DNA of 6,484 nt from Planctomycetota bacterium (lineage in GTDB: Bacteria; Planctomycetota; Phycisphaerae; Sedimentisphaerales; SM23-30). The notes under the pieces were generated by a model. That model searched no databases. It saw only the letters and a program-made list of their open reading frames with translations, and was not told the DNA's origin. Made by a program: the position numbers and the translations under genes. Below, piece after piece: positions 1-6,408 of the stretch (its first letter is position 1; the number at the start of each line of letters is the position of its first letter). Location of the stretch: NCBI GenBank assembly GCA_029573975.1, contig JAKQBU010000224.1, positions 1-6,484 on the forward strand, given 5' to 3'.

Positions 1-2565
1 ATTGGCATTGATCCATGCCTGCTGCCTGCCGTCGATGACCCGCACCACACCGGCCCACTGTTTTTCCTCCGGCAGAAACGTTTCCAACAGATTCGGCTGC
101 CCCTCCAAAAAAGTCTCATTCCAATAATTATTCTCCTTTTCCGGAAACAGCGCCATATACAGAATATCCATCTCCACCAGATCGCTGAACAGGTGAGTTC
201 CCAGCGAAACATCCGGCACCAGGTCCGCCCGCATCGCCACAATCTCACACAAAACCGACACTGTATTGATATCCGAAAACGAGATCGGAACCCCCAGCTC
301 CGGTGAAGTGGTTCCCCAGCGGCCCGGCCCCAGCAGCATGATGGTCTTGCCCTGATACAAACTCTCCACATGCATCAACTGCCCGATCAGCTTCGCCACC
401 GTGTAGCGGTCCCGCAGCGGCAGTTGGCTATACGCAGACGGCACCACATAAACAAACCAGTCCACCTCGCTGAACCGGCTCTGCCCAATGATTGCCCCGT
501 GCGCCTTCAAAATCAAATCCGATTCCGGGATATCCTGCGGCGGCTCCGGAACATTTCCCCCGCCTTTTACCTGGAACGGCCGGCACTGGACGAGGTTAAT
601 CTTATAAATCTCCTCATCGAAAAAGTTACACGTAAACTCGATATCCACCGGATAATCATACGCCTGATGAATGGTCCGGAGCATCGTCCGCATATCCTCG
701 ATGAAGCCCGTCCGGGTCAGCAGCTTATCAAAGGTCAGGGTCCACGGAAATATATCTTTTCGCCCCCGTTCCCGGATCATCTGCTCCAGTTCCGGATCGC
801 GCGAGGCAAACAAATCCACCGGCAGATCGGGATTCCGCCGGATTACCTCCTGGAAATCATACGGGACCAGTTGGTTGGCGTCGAAATCCAGCACATCCAC
901 CTTCTTCTGCGTATATTGCCGCCGCTCCCCCTGGCTGGACTCCGGCCGCAACTGGGGGGCATTCAGGGCCACGATTCGCGTGTAATCGTCATCGCGGCGG
1001 TCCACCGCCCGCGTGCCCAGGCCGAACACCAGGCGCAGCACCCCCGTCCGCGGATCAATACTCTCATTCCAGACAAACGGATTGAACGAAAAGCCCACCC
1101 CCGCAATCTGCGGCATAAACAACCGATCGTAATACTGCCCCGATACCCGCTGCACCAGCAGGGCCATCTGCTCATCCCGGTCCAGCAGCCCGCGATGAAA
1201 CCGGTATGTCAGCGCCTTCTCACTCATCGAACTGGCATAGATGGTCTTGATGGCGGTTTTGAAATCCTCCAGCCGCTTGTCCCGCGGACCCTGATTCACG
1301 CAAAACACGCTCTCATACTTGCCCGCAAACGCATTGCCGAAATTGTCCTCCAACAGGGAACTGGACCGGACGATAAACGGTGACTGCCCGAAATAATCGA
1401 GCAGGTCGTTGATTTCCTTCTCCACATATTCCGGGAATACCCCCACCAGCATCCGCTGCCGGGCCCGGGCGGACCCTTCCAGAAAACTGGCGCTGTCCTT
1501 CTGCCGCTCCCGCTCCCACCAGATGCCGTTTTTCACCAGAAAGGTGTAAAACACATCCGAACCGATATAAAACGAATCATGCGGCTCCAAAACCTTCGCC
1601 CATCGCTCATCCGACTGCCGCAGAATCGCCCGGGACAGCAGCATCCCCACCGTCTTGCCTCCGATGAGTCCGGTCCCGATGATCCGCCGGCCAACCGCCA
1701 GCAATTCTTCCAGCGACAGATATTTCTCCACCAGTTTGGAAACCCGCTCATCCCGGCTGATGGCCATCCGGATCAGCCGGCGCATCGGCTCCTTCGACTC
1801 TTCCGGGGTGATATCACCCTTGCGGATGGCATACAGCACCTCCTCCGCCTCAAAAAAGGTCCGGTTCCACACCCCCAGCTCATATTCCGAACTGGACAAC
1901 TGCAGCCAAGGCACCGACGTCAGGACATCCGAAATCGTCGCACTCTGCGTCACCGGCAGAAAATGATCCCCCTCCCACACATGCAGCATATACATGGTCG
2001 GCGAATACCGGTGCAGCACCTTGACCGGCTGGATATAAATCTTGCCGCCATGCCGGTACACCTCGGAAAAAATCTGGGTGGTTTCCAGAATCGGCGCCGT
2101 GGCATGAAATGAATGAAAATTGCGATATAGAGCAAAATAGGCAATTGCCTCTACGTCCAGCAGATAGGGGCAGGTCAGCATGAAGAAATTGCCCAGCATC
2201 TGGTCGCTGTACCAGTACTGGGCCAGGTCCGACAAGCAGTCGAATACATAATACGATCCCCGCCGGTTCCGGCGAATCACCGAATGAACCCCGTCCACAA
2301 AGGCCTCGAAGCCCTCTTCCGGATTCAGTTCAATCATCTGCACCCCCGGCGCTGCCTGCACCAGCGGCGCATGGCGGGCAAACCGGAAATAAATCAGATC
2401 CTTGCCCCGTCCCAGCGCAAACTGAACATAAGGCTCGATAAATAGCTGATAATCCTCCGCTGTCCCGACCTGCCAGACTATATTATCTCCCGGAATAATC
2501 CCTTTGAGGATCCGATCCAGCCCGTCAATCCCCGTACTGACCTGCAAATTATAATTCTGAACCAT
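1..2565 (-). CDS. PEP/pyruvate-binding (PPDK N-terminal ATP-grasp) protein with degenerate KaiC-like N-domain, 3' end off the window
   Basis: An unbroken minus-strand frame of 855 codons runs off the left edge, so the C-terminus is missing. The ATG at 2565 is the first possible start: an in-frame TGA lies at 2571-2569, and AGGA (2577-2574) sits 8 nt upstream. Residues 9-33 begin STGIDGLDRILKGIIPGD, like the start of a KaiC/RecA-type domain, but the next residues (GTAEDYQLF) lack a Walker A GK[ST]; a Walker-B-like YYVFDCLSDL is at 105-114. The PPDK_N ATP-binding region spans about 285-665: GLIGGKTVGM (299-308), RSSSLLEDNFGNAFAGKYES (400-419), a GLGTRAVD loop (515-522) and terminal LVQCRP (658-663). 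This fold binds ATP in PEP synthase and pyruvate phosphate dikinase. The phosphohistidine swivel domain (TGG-x-x-x-HA) that follows in those enzymes is not seen; instead there is a region with LLGPGRWGTTSPELGVP (744-760), which I recall from PVC/Bacteroidota relatives. Substrate and reaction are unknown; it should not be called ppsA. Confidence 0.85.
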   Translation of the reverse strand, partial: MVQNYNLQVSTGIDGLDRILKGIIPGDNIVWQVGTAEDYQLFIEPYVQFALGRGKDLIYFRFARHAPLVQAAPGVQMIELNPEEGFEAFVDGVHSVIRRNRRGSYYVFDCLSDLAQYWYSDQMLGNFFMLTCPYLLDVEAIAYFALYRNFHSFHATAPILETTQIFSEVYRHGGKIYIQPVKVLHRYSPTMYMLHVWEGDHFLPVTQSATISDVLTSVPWLQLSSSEYELGVWNRTFFEAEEVLYAIRKGDITPEESKEPMRRLIRMAISRDERVSKLVEKYLSLEELLAVGRRIIGTGLIGGKTVGMLLSRAILRQSDERWAKVLEPHDSFYIGSDVFYTFLVKNGIWWERERQKDSASFLEGSARARQRMLVGVFPEYVEKEINDLLDYFGQSPFIVRSSSLLEDNFGNAFAGKYESVFCVNQGPRDKRLEDFKTAIKTIYASSMSEKALTYRFHRGLLDRDEQMALLVQRVSGQYYDRLFMPQIAGVGFSFNPFVWNESIDPRTGVLRLVFGLGTRAVDRRDDDYTRIVALNAPQLRPESSQGERRQYTQKKVDVLDFDANQLVPYDFQEVIRRNPDLPVDLFASRDPELEQMIRERGRKDIFPWTLTFDKLLTRTGFIEDMRTMLRTIHQAYDYPVDIEFTCNFFDEEIYKINLVQCRPFQVKGGGNVPEPPQDIPESDLILKAHGAIIGQSRFSEVDWFVYVVPSAYSQLPLRDRYTVAKLIGQLMHVESLYQGKTIMLLGPGRWGTTSPELGVPISFSDINTVSVLCEIVAMRADLVPDVSLGTHLFSDLVEMDILYMALFPEKENNYWNETFLEGQPNLLETFLPEEKQWAGVVRVIDGRQQAWINAN

Positions 2566-2580
2566 ATTTCATTTCCTTTG

Positions 2581-2590
2581 CCGCCGGCGG
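2581..2590. repeat. 10-bp perfect palindrome CCGCCGGCGG in the leader of the PEP-domain gene
   Basis: CCGCCGGCGG equals its own reverse complement. It lies just upstream of the ribosome binding site of the minus-strand PEP-domain gene, inside its presumed 5' leader. It could be a small protein-binding site or a chance GC palindrome; with no loop it is a poor RNA hairpin. Confidence 0.3.
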
Positions 2591-2622
2591 TTCTTTTTTA
2601 TGATTCATTCCATTCCTCATCC

Positions 2623-2628
2623 ATTATA
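2623..2628 (-). promoter_or_regulatory. Candidate -10 box (TATAAT) for the PEP-domain gene
   Basis: The minus strand reads a perfect TATAAT here, between the gdhA terminator and the PEP-domain gene, about 58 nt before its ATG. The -35 region is poor: the best fits are TGGTTT/CTGGTT at 15-17 bp, which fall in the T-tract and stem of the upstream terminator. It is not an extended -10. The position makes sense because the terminator should cut read-through from gdhA, so the gene needs its own promoter. Confidence 0.4.
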
Positions 2629-2640
2629 CCCTCCAGCCAC

Positions 2641-2677
2641 AAAAAAACCAGGCAGGAACGTGTTGCTCCTGCCTGGT
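2641..2677 (-). terminator. Rho-independent terminator of gdhA
   Basis: ACCAGGCAGGA (2647-2657) and TCCTGCCTGGT (2667-2677) form a perfect 11-bp stem with a 9-nt loop. On the minus strand the stem is followed by seven T (2647-2641, the last base also usable in the stem). It begins 24 nt after the gdhA stop codon. There is no T-run on the plus-strand side, so it acts in the gdhA direction only. It separates gdhA from the co-oriented PEP-domain gene. Confidence 0.92.
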
Positions 2678-2701
2678 CCATATCCGGTTGGGACTTGTGA
2701 A

Positions 2702-4054
<1,353 letters not shown>

Positions 4055-4060
4055 TCAAAA

Positions 4061-4088
4061 ATTAAAATCAACTTCTCGCCTAGTTCAA
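4061..4088 (-). promoter_or_regulatory. gdhA: Candidate gdhA promoter, proximal (TTGAAC-16-TTTAAT)
   Basis: On the minus strand, TTGAAC (4088-4083) and TTTAAT (4066-4061) are separated by 16 bp and match 9 of 12 sigma70 consensus bases. The predicted start near 4054 gives a very short leader with the GGAG still inside it. The dyad at 4094-4117 would lie just upstream of the -35. This is an alternative to the distal candidate at 4115-4144; the sequence does not decide between them. Confidence 0.35.
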
Positions 4089-4093
4089 TACAC

Positions 4094-4117
4094 TATCGGG
4101 CAATCACTTGCCGGATA
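4094..4117. promoter_or_regulatory. Inverted TTGCCG dyad, putative NrpR operator of gdhA
   Basis: TATCGGGCAA (4094-4103), four bases TCAC, then TTGCCGGATA (4108-4117). The two 10-bp arms are inverted copies with one mismatch. It overlaps by three bases a possible gdhA -10 (TATTAT, minus strand 4120-4115), so a bound protein could block transcription. The same TTGCCG half-site recurs at 4249-4270 and 4318-4335 next to the divergent regulator gene. The dyad is visible; assigning NrpR as the binder is inference. Confidence 0.55.
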
Positions 4118-4144
4118 ATACCAGAAAACAGATCAAAAAAACAA
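4115..4144 (-). promoter_or_regulatory. gdhA: Candidate gdhA promoter, distal (TTGTTT-18-TATTAT)
   Basis: On the minus strand, TTGTTT (4144-4139) lies 18 bp from TATTAT (4120-4115). The -10 matches five of six consensus bases, the -35 only three. It is attractive because the dyad at 4094-4117 covers the end of the -10 and the presumed transcription start, a typical repressor position. The leader to the gdhA ATG would be about 70 nt. Confidence 0.3.
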
Positions 4145-4218
4145 CTGTAAATTTACCAAGATTTTTCATTTATGGATGGTTTTTTATTATGGATTACCTC
4201 GTTTCCGTATTTTTGTTG

Positions 4219-4224
4219 TATAAT
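4219..4224 (+). promoter_or_regulatory. Candidate -10 box (TATAAT) for the nrpR-like gene
   Basis: A perfect TATAAT in very AT-rich DNA, about 157 nt before the regulator ATG, with no convincing -35 at 16-18 bp. A second possible -10, TATAAA (4288-4293), is nearer the gene. With either, the TTGCCG boxes at 4249-4270 would lie at or just around the promoter, as expected for autoregulation. AT-richness raises the chance of a false hit. Confidence 0.3.
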
Positions 4225-4248
4225 ATCAAATATAAAAAAATATTTTAT

Positions 4249-4270
4249 TATACGGCAATTTTGCCGGTTG
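4249..4270. promoter_or_regulatory. Inverted TTGCCG dyad, putative autoregulatory NrpR operator
   Basis: TATACGGCAA (4249-4258), two bases TT, then TTGCCGGTTG (4261-4270). The core CGGCAA-TT-TTGCCG is a perfect 14-bp palindrome. The left arm is the exact inverted copy of TTGCCGTATA at 4326-4335. It lies between two candidate -10 boxes of the regulator gene. The spacer is 2 bp here versus 4 bp at 4094-4117, so the two dyads are not identical in geometry. Confidence 0.5.
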
Positions 4271-4317
4271 TATTTTGCATTTTTGTCTATAAAATGAGGA
4301 GTTAGCACAACGATGGT

Positions 4318-4336
4318 TTGCCGTATTGCCGTATAA
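4318..4336. repeat. Tandem TTGCCGTA direct repeat upstream of the nrpR-like gene
   Basis: TTGCCGTA at 4318-4325 is followed directly by TTGCCGTA at 4326-4333, and the run continues to TTGCCGTATAA (4326-4336). These 11 bases are the exact reverse complement of TTATACGGCAA at 4248-4258, whose copy ends 67 bp upstream. The same half-site therefore occurs as dyads and as a head-to-tail pair in one intergenic region, suggesting several binding positions for one regulator. Confidence 0.5.
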
Positions 4337-4338
4337 AA

Positions 4339-4353
4339 TTAGGAAAAACCTAA
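4339..4353. repeat. Short inverted repeat TTAGG-AAAAA-CCTAA
   Basis: Five-base arms TTAGG (4339-4343) and CCTAA (4349-4353) around five A, 28-42 bp before the regulator start codon. It is too weak and lacks a T-run for a terminator. It could be a small operator or chance. Confidence 0.2.
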
Positions 4354-4380
4354 CTAGACAGGTGTAACGAAAGCTCTGAA

Positions 4381-5379
4381 ATGGATATTAACACCAAGCG
4401 AAAAATTTTAGCGATTCTCAAAGTTTTACAGCGGAATAATAGGCCGATGGGCAGTGCCGCCATCAGCCAGTGCCTGGGGGAATGGGGGATCGACCTGCAG
4501 GAACGGATGGTCCGCAACTATCTCAGCCTGGCTGACGAGGCTGGCCTGACGGTCAATCTGGGCCGGCGCGGCCGGATTATCACCAAAACCGGCCAGCAGG
4601 AACTGGAGATTGGCGTAGCTATTGATAAGGTTGGTTTTGTCGCCGCCCGGGTGGATGAGCTAACCTACCGGATGAATTTCGACGAAAATACCCTCACCGG
4701 CACCATCATTCTGAATGTCTCGGTTCTGCCGCAGGACTCTTTCCATCAGGCTCTGGGGGAGATTATCCAGGCTGTAAAAGCAAAACTGGGTATGGGCCAG
4801 TTTTTACGAATATTTGAACCGGGGGAGACGATCCAGGAAATGCTTATCCAGCCGGGCCAGATTGCCGTGGGAACCATTTGCAGCGTAACCCTCAACGGGG
4901 TGCTCCTGCGAAACGGAATCACCATGGTAAGCCGTTTCGGTGGACTGCTGGAGATGAACGAAGGAATTCCTCTCCGCTTTAGCCAGATTATCAACTACGA
5001 TGGTTCCACTCTCGACCCGATCGAAACCTTTATCAAGGGGAAAATGACCTCCGTTCGCCAGGCCGCTCGGACGGGAACCGGTACCATTGGCGCCAGTTTC
5101 CGGGAAATCCCCACCGTAACATTGGAAGCTACCCAAAAGATCCTCCAAAAACTCGACAACATTGGTTTAGGCAGTGTTTTGATGGCAGGCAAGCCGAATC
5201 AGCCGCTGCTGGATATTCCGGTAGGGCACGGCAGGGTGGGGATTATTGTGGCAGGGGGGCTGAATCCGCTGGCCGCCGTGGAAGAAATGGGAATTATCAC
5301 CCAAAACCGTGCCATGCATAACATCTGTGATTTCAAAAAGATGCAAACCATTGCGGAAGTACAGCAGAAATATTTATAA
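4381..5379 (+). CDS. nrpR: NrpR-family nitrogen transcriptional regulator (winged helix + one NrpR/DUF128 domain)
   Basis: A 332-aa DNA-binding regulator. Residues about 5-70 form a winged helix of the RNase R/NrpR type: helices around KRKILAILKVLQ and MGSAAISQCLG, recognition helix about 40-53 (QERMVRNYLSLADE), wing VNLGRRGRIITKTG (58-71). Residues about 75-325 match the NrpR regulatory domain (DUF128) by GTICSVTLNGVLLRNGI (164-180), SRFGGLLE (184-191), NYDGSTLDPIETFI (205-218) and VGHGRVGIIVAGGLNPLAAV (281-300). In methanogens NrpR represses nitrogen genes and is released by 2-oxoglutarate. The Methanococcus protein has two such domains; this one has one. The ATG at 4381 is forced: an in-frame TAA lies at 4351-4353 with no other start between. 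No clear Shine-Dalgarno is present; AGGTG (4360-4364) is too far. It is divergent from gdhA, its likely target. Family call firm; target and effector inferred. Confidence 0.88.
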   Translation: MDINTKRKILAILKVLQRNNRPMGSAAISQCLGEWGIDLQERMVRNYLSLADEAGLTVNLGRRGRIITKTGQQELEIGVAIDKVGFVAARVDELTYRMNFDENTLTGTIILNVSVLPQDSFHQALGEIIQAVKAKLGMGQFLRIFEPGETIQEMLIQPGQIAVGTICSVTLNGVLLRNGITMVSRFGGLLEMNEGIPLRFSQIINYDGSTLDPIETFIKGKMTSVRQAARTGTGTIGASFREIPTVTLEATQKILQKLDNIGLGSVLMAGKPNQPLLDIPVGHGRVGIIVAGGLNPLAAVEEMGIITQNRAMHNICDFKKMQTIAEVQQKYL

Positions 5380-5518
5380 AGGAAGCAGTTGCTAGGGAGA
5401 ATAGTGCGGCATAAATATCCCACAAGCCAGGGGCTGATCCGGCATAAAGTTGCGATATCTCAATAAAGCAGTCCCTAACCCCCCGTACCAATTAAGGCGT
5501 TCACAAAAGCTCAGGATT

Positions 5519-5549
5519 GATAAGAAAAGACTTCTTATTCTATTTTTTT
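5519..5549 (+). terminator. Probable rho-independent terminator downstream of the nrpR-like gene
   Basis: ATAAGAA (5520-5526), loop AAGAC, TTCTTAT (5532-5538), with a further G-T pair outside, followed by a T7 run (5543-5549). The stem is AT-rich and therefore modest, and it lies 140 nt after the stop codon. The T-run favours plus-strand termination before the next promoter at 5604. Confidence 0.5.
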
Positions 5550-5603
5550 AGGAAAAAAACATTAAAATCCTCGTTTTTGACCCCTCTTTAAGCGGAAATT
5601 TTC

Positions 5604-5632
5604 TTTACAAAGGCTCTAATAAATGCTATAAG
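5604..5632 (+). promoter_or_regulatory. Sigma70-type extended -10 promoter of the PEP-CTERM gene (TTTACA-17-TATAAG)
   Basis: TTTACA (5604-5609) and TATAAG (5627-5632) are exactly 17 bp apart, each matching five of six consensus bases. A TGC directly precedes the -10, giving an extended -10 element. The start would fall near 5639, leaving a leader of about 170 nt before the ATG at 5810. It is the best-formed promoter in the window. Confidence 0.6.
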
Positions 5633-5653
5633 AAGAATATAGAGAGTTTCAAC

Positions 5654-5738
5654 GGAGGAAACAGGAGAGAGAAGAGGCATATGTGTGCGCACTTCCACTA
5701 TTCCATTTATTTTCAAATGCTTGTTCCCTGTTTTTTTC
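5654..5738 (+). promoter_or_regulatory. Purine-rich leader able to pair with a downstream T-run
   Basis: The leader holds a purine tract (5654-5677) with several SD-like cores (GGAGG at 5654-5658, GGAG at 5664-5667, AGAGG at 5673-5677). GGAGGAAACAGG (5654-5665) can pair over 12 bp, three or four as G-U, with CCTGTTTTTTTC (5727-5738). That pairing would mask the SD-like cores and use up the T7 run. It could be an expression switch or low-complexity coincidence. Confidence 0.25.
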
Positions 5739-5761
5739 AGATAGAGTATTTTCATAACTGA
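5681..5761 (+). CDS. Possible 26-aa leader ORF
   Basis: ATG at 5681 after a purine tract (AGAGG ends 3 nt before it; GGAG is 13 nt away), running 26 codons to a TGA at 5759-5761, 48 nt before the PEP-CTERM start. The peptide begins MCAHFHYSIYFQMLVPCFF and is rich in aromatic residues and Cys. No family is recognised. It could be a translated leader peptide controlling the next gene, or a chance frame; the SD spacing to this ATG is not ideal. Confidence 0.2.
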   Translation: MCAHFHYSIYFQMLVPCFFQIEYFHN

Positions 5762-5809
5762 TATTCGGAAAAATACTTATGATAATTTTGGAGACAGAGA
5801 AAACCAACC

Positions 5810-6349
5810 ATGAAAGTCATTTTATACATCCTATGCTTTTTTAGTATCAGTTCTGTTGCTTGGGGTGAGGTATCCTTGTCGATTTTTGAAAGTGATGGCA
5901 TGACGCCATTTAATTTTCGGGACATTAATGTGGGGGCCAGCCTGAAGTGTATAGTCCGTTCCGAAGCTGCCGATTACTGGAATGGAGGTGTTTTGCTGAC
6001 AGATGCCAATCGAGATTTGGGATTTTTATCCGATGCAGAATATTTACCCGCGGCCGGTCATAATAGTGTTGCCTATTTTTGGGAAGATGAATTTTATTCT
6101 GGTTTTGATCTATATACCGATCCCCATCCCGCTGTTGGCGACTGGTTTATGATTACTTACACCGCCCTGGCGGAGGGAAGCCCCTCCCTCGGCCTGTTTG
6201 ATTATGATGTCAGTTTTAAGGTTCCCGTTCAAACTGTCACTATCCATCAAATTCCGGAGCCGGTAGCCAGCCTGCTGCTGGGGCTGGGCGGTATGCTTTC
6301 CCTGTATTTTCGCCGGCCATCCACAGGATCGGATATACAGGTTCAGTAA
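5810..6349 (+). CDS. Small secreted PEP-CTERM sorting-domain protein
   Basis: A 179-aa exported protein. Residues 1-19 are a Sec signal peptide (MK, hydrophobic core, probable cleavage after AWG). The mature part (20-147) is acidic, aromatic and Gly-rich, with alternating segments that look like a beta-sandwich; a cohesin-like fold is a guess. The C-terminus has the PEP-CTERM hallmark: Pro-Glu-Pro at 149-151, a hydrophobic helix VASLLLGLGGMLSLYF (152-167), then RR (168-169) and a short polar tail. In this system an exosortase cuts near the PEP motif after membrane insertion, and the protein goes to the cell surface or extracellular matrix. No exosortase is in the window. The ATG at 5810 directly gives the signal peptide; the ribosome site is weak (GAGA 9 nt upstream, GGAG 16 nt). 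It has its own promoter and terminator, so it is probably monocistronic. It looks more AT-rich than the PEP-domain gene. Confidence 0.85.
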   Translation: MKVILYILCFFSISSVAWGEVSLSIFESDGMTPFNFRDINVGASLKCIVRSEAADYWNGGVLLTDANRDLGFLSDAEYLPAAGHNSVAYFWEDEFYSGFDLYTDPHPAVGDWFMITYTALAEGSPSLGLFDYDVSFKVPVQTVTIHQIPEPVASLLLGLGGMLSLYFRRPSTGSDIQVQ

Positions 6350-6350
6350 C

Positions 6351-6408
6351 CGCGGCGGGATTAAATGCAAAACAGGTTCGGGTAAGGAAACCGCCGCGCT
6401 AGTTTTTT
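6351..6408 (+). terminator. Terminator of the PEP-CTERM gene, overlapping the convergent gene's end
   Basis: CGCGGCGG (6351-6358) and CCGCCGCG (6391-6398) form a perfect 8-bp GC stem with a 32-nt loop, followed by T6 (6403-6408) on the plus strand. It starts one base after the PEP-CTERM stop codon. The second arm abuts the stop codon of the minus-strand gene, and the T-run is that gene's final Lys/Asn codons read from the other side. The long loop lowers confidence. For the minus-strand gene the hairpin has no T-run. Confidence 0.6.

Larger units (their letters stand above)
5380..5809. other. 430-bp intergenic region between the nrpR-like and PEP-CTERM genes
   Basis: No convincing long reading frame in any frame. 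Contents: a direct repeat CGGCATAAA (5407-5415 and 5440-5448), a possible long-range pair TAGGGA/TCCCTA (about 5393-5398 and 5472-5477), an AT-stem terminator (5519-5549), a promoter (5604-5632) and a long purine-rich leader with a possible 26-codon ORF. The first 140 bp after the regulator have no assignable function. Confidence 0.6.

Noticed and set aside
370..1383. Long plus-strand open frame (337 codons), with a second at 1579-2112
   Set aside because: Both are codon-register antisense shadows of the minus-strand PEP-domain gene, which has recognisable domains. Their translations are His/Arg/Pro/Gln-rich and unlike natural proteins.
2139..2150. Palindrome AGGCAATTGCCT, resembling the TTGCCG boxes
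   Set aside because: It is inside the coding sequence of the PEP-domain gene (Glu-Ala-Ile-Ala-Tyr codons), lacks the CG flank and the spacer, and is not near a promoter.
4098..4111. Sigma54-like GG...TTGC pattern in the dyad, and again at 5441-5454
   Set aside because: The GG to GC spacing is 9 bp in both, not the required 10, and the TGGCAC context is missing. The dyad symmetry explains the first better.
4108..4305. Plus-strand open frame of 65 codons (38 from the ATG at 4189) with a hydrophobic translation
   Set aside because: It lies in the AT-rich regulatory region, overlaps both dyads, has no ribosome site, and its Phe/Tyr/Ile-rich content follows from base composition.
5407..5448. Direct repeat CGGCATAAA twice, 33 bp apart
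   Set aside because: Only two 9-bp copies, no further units, and no CRISPR or mobile-element context.
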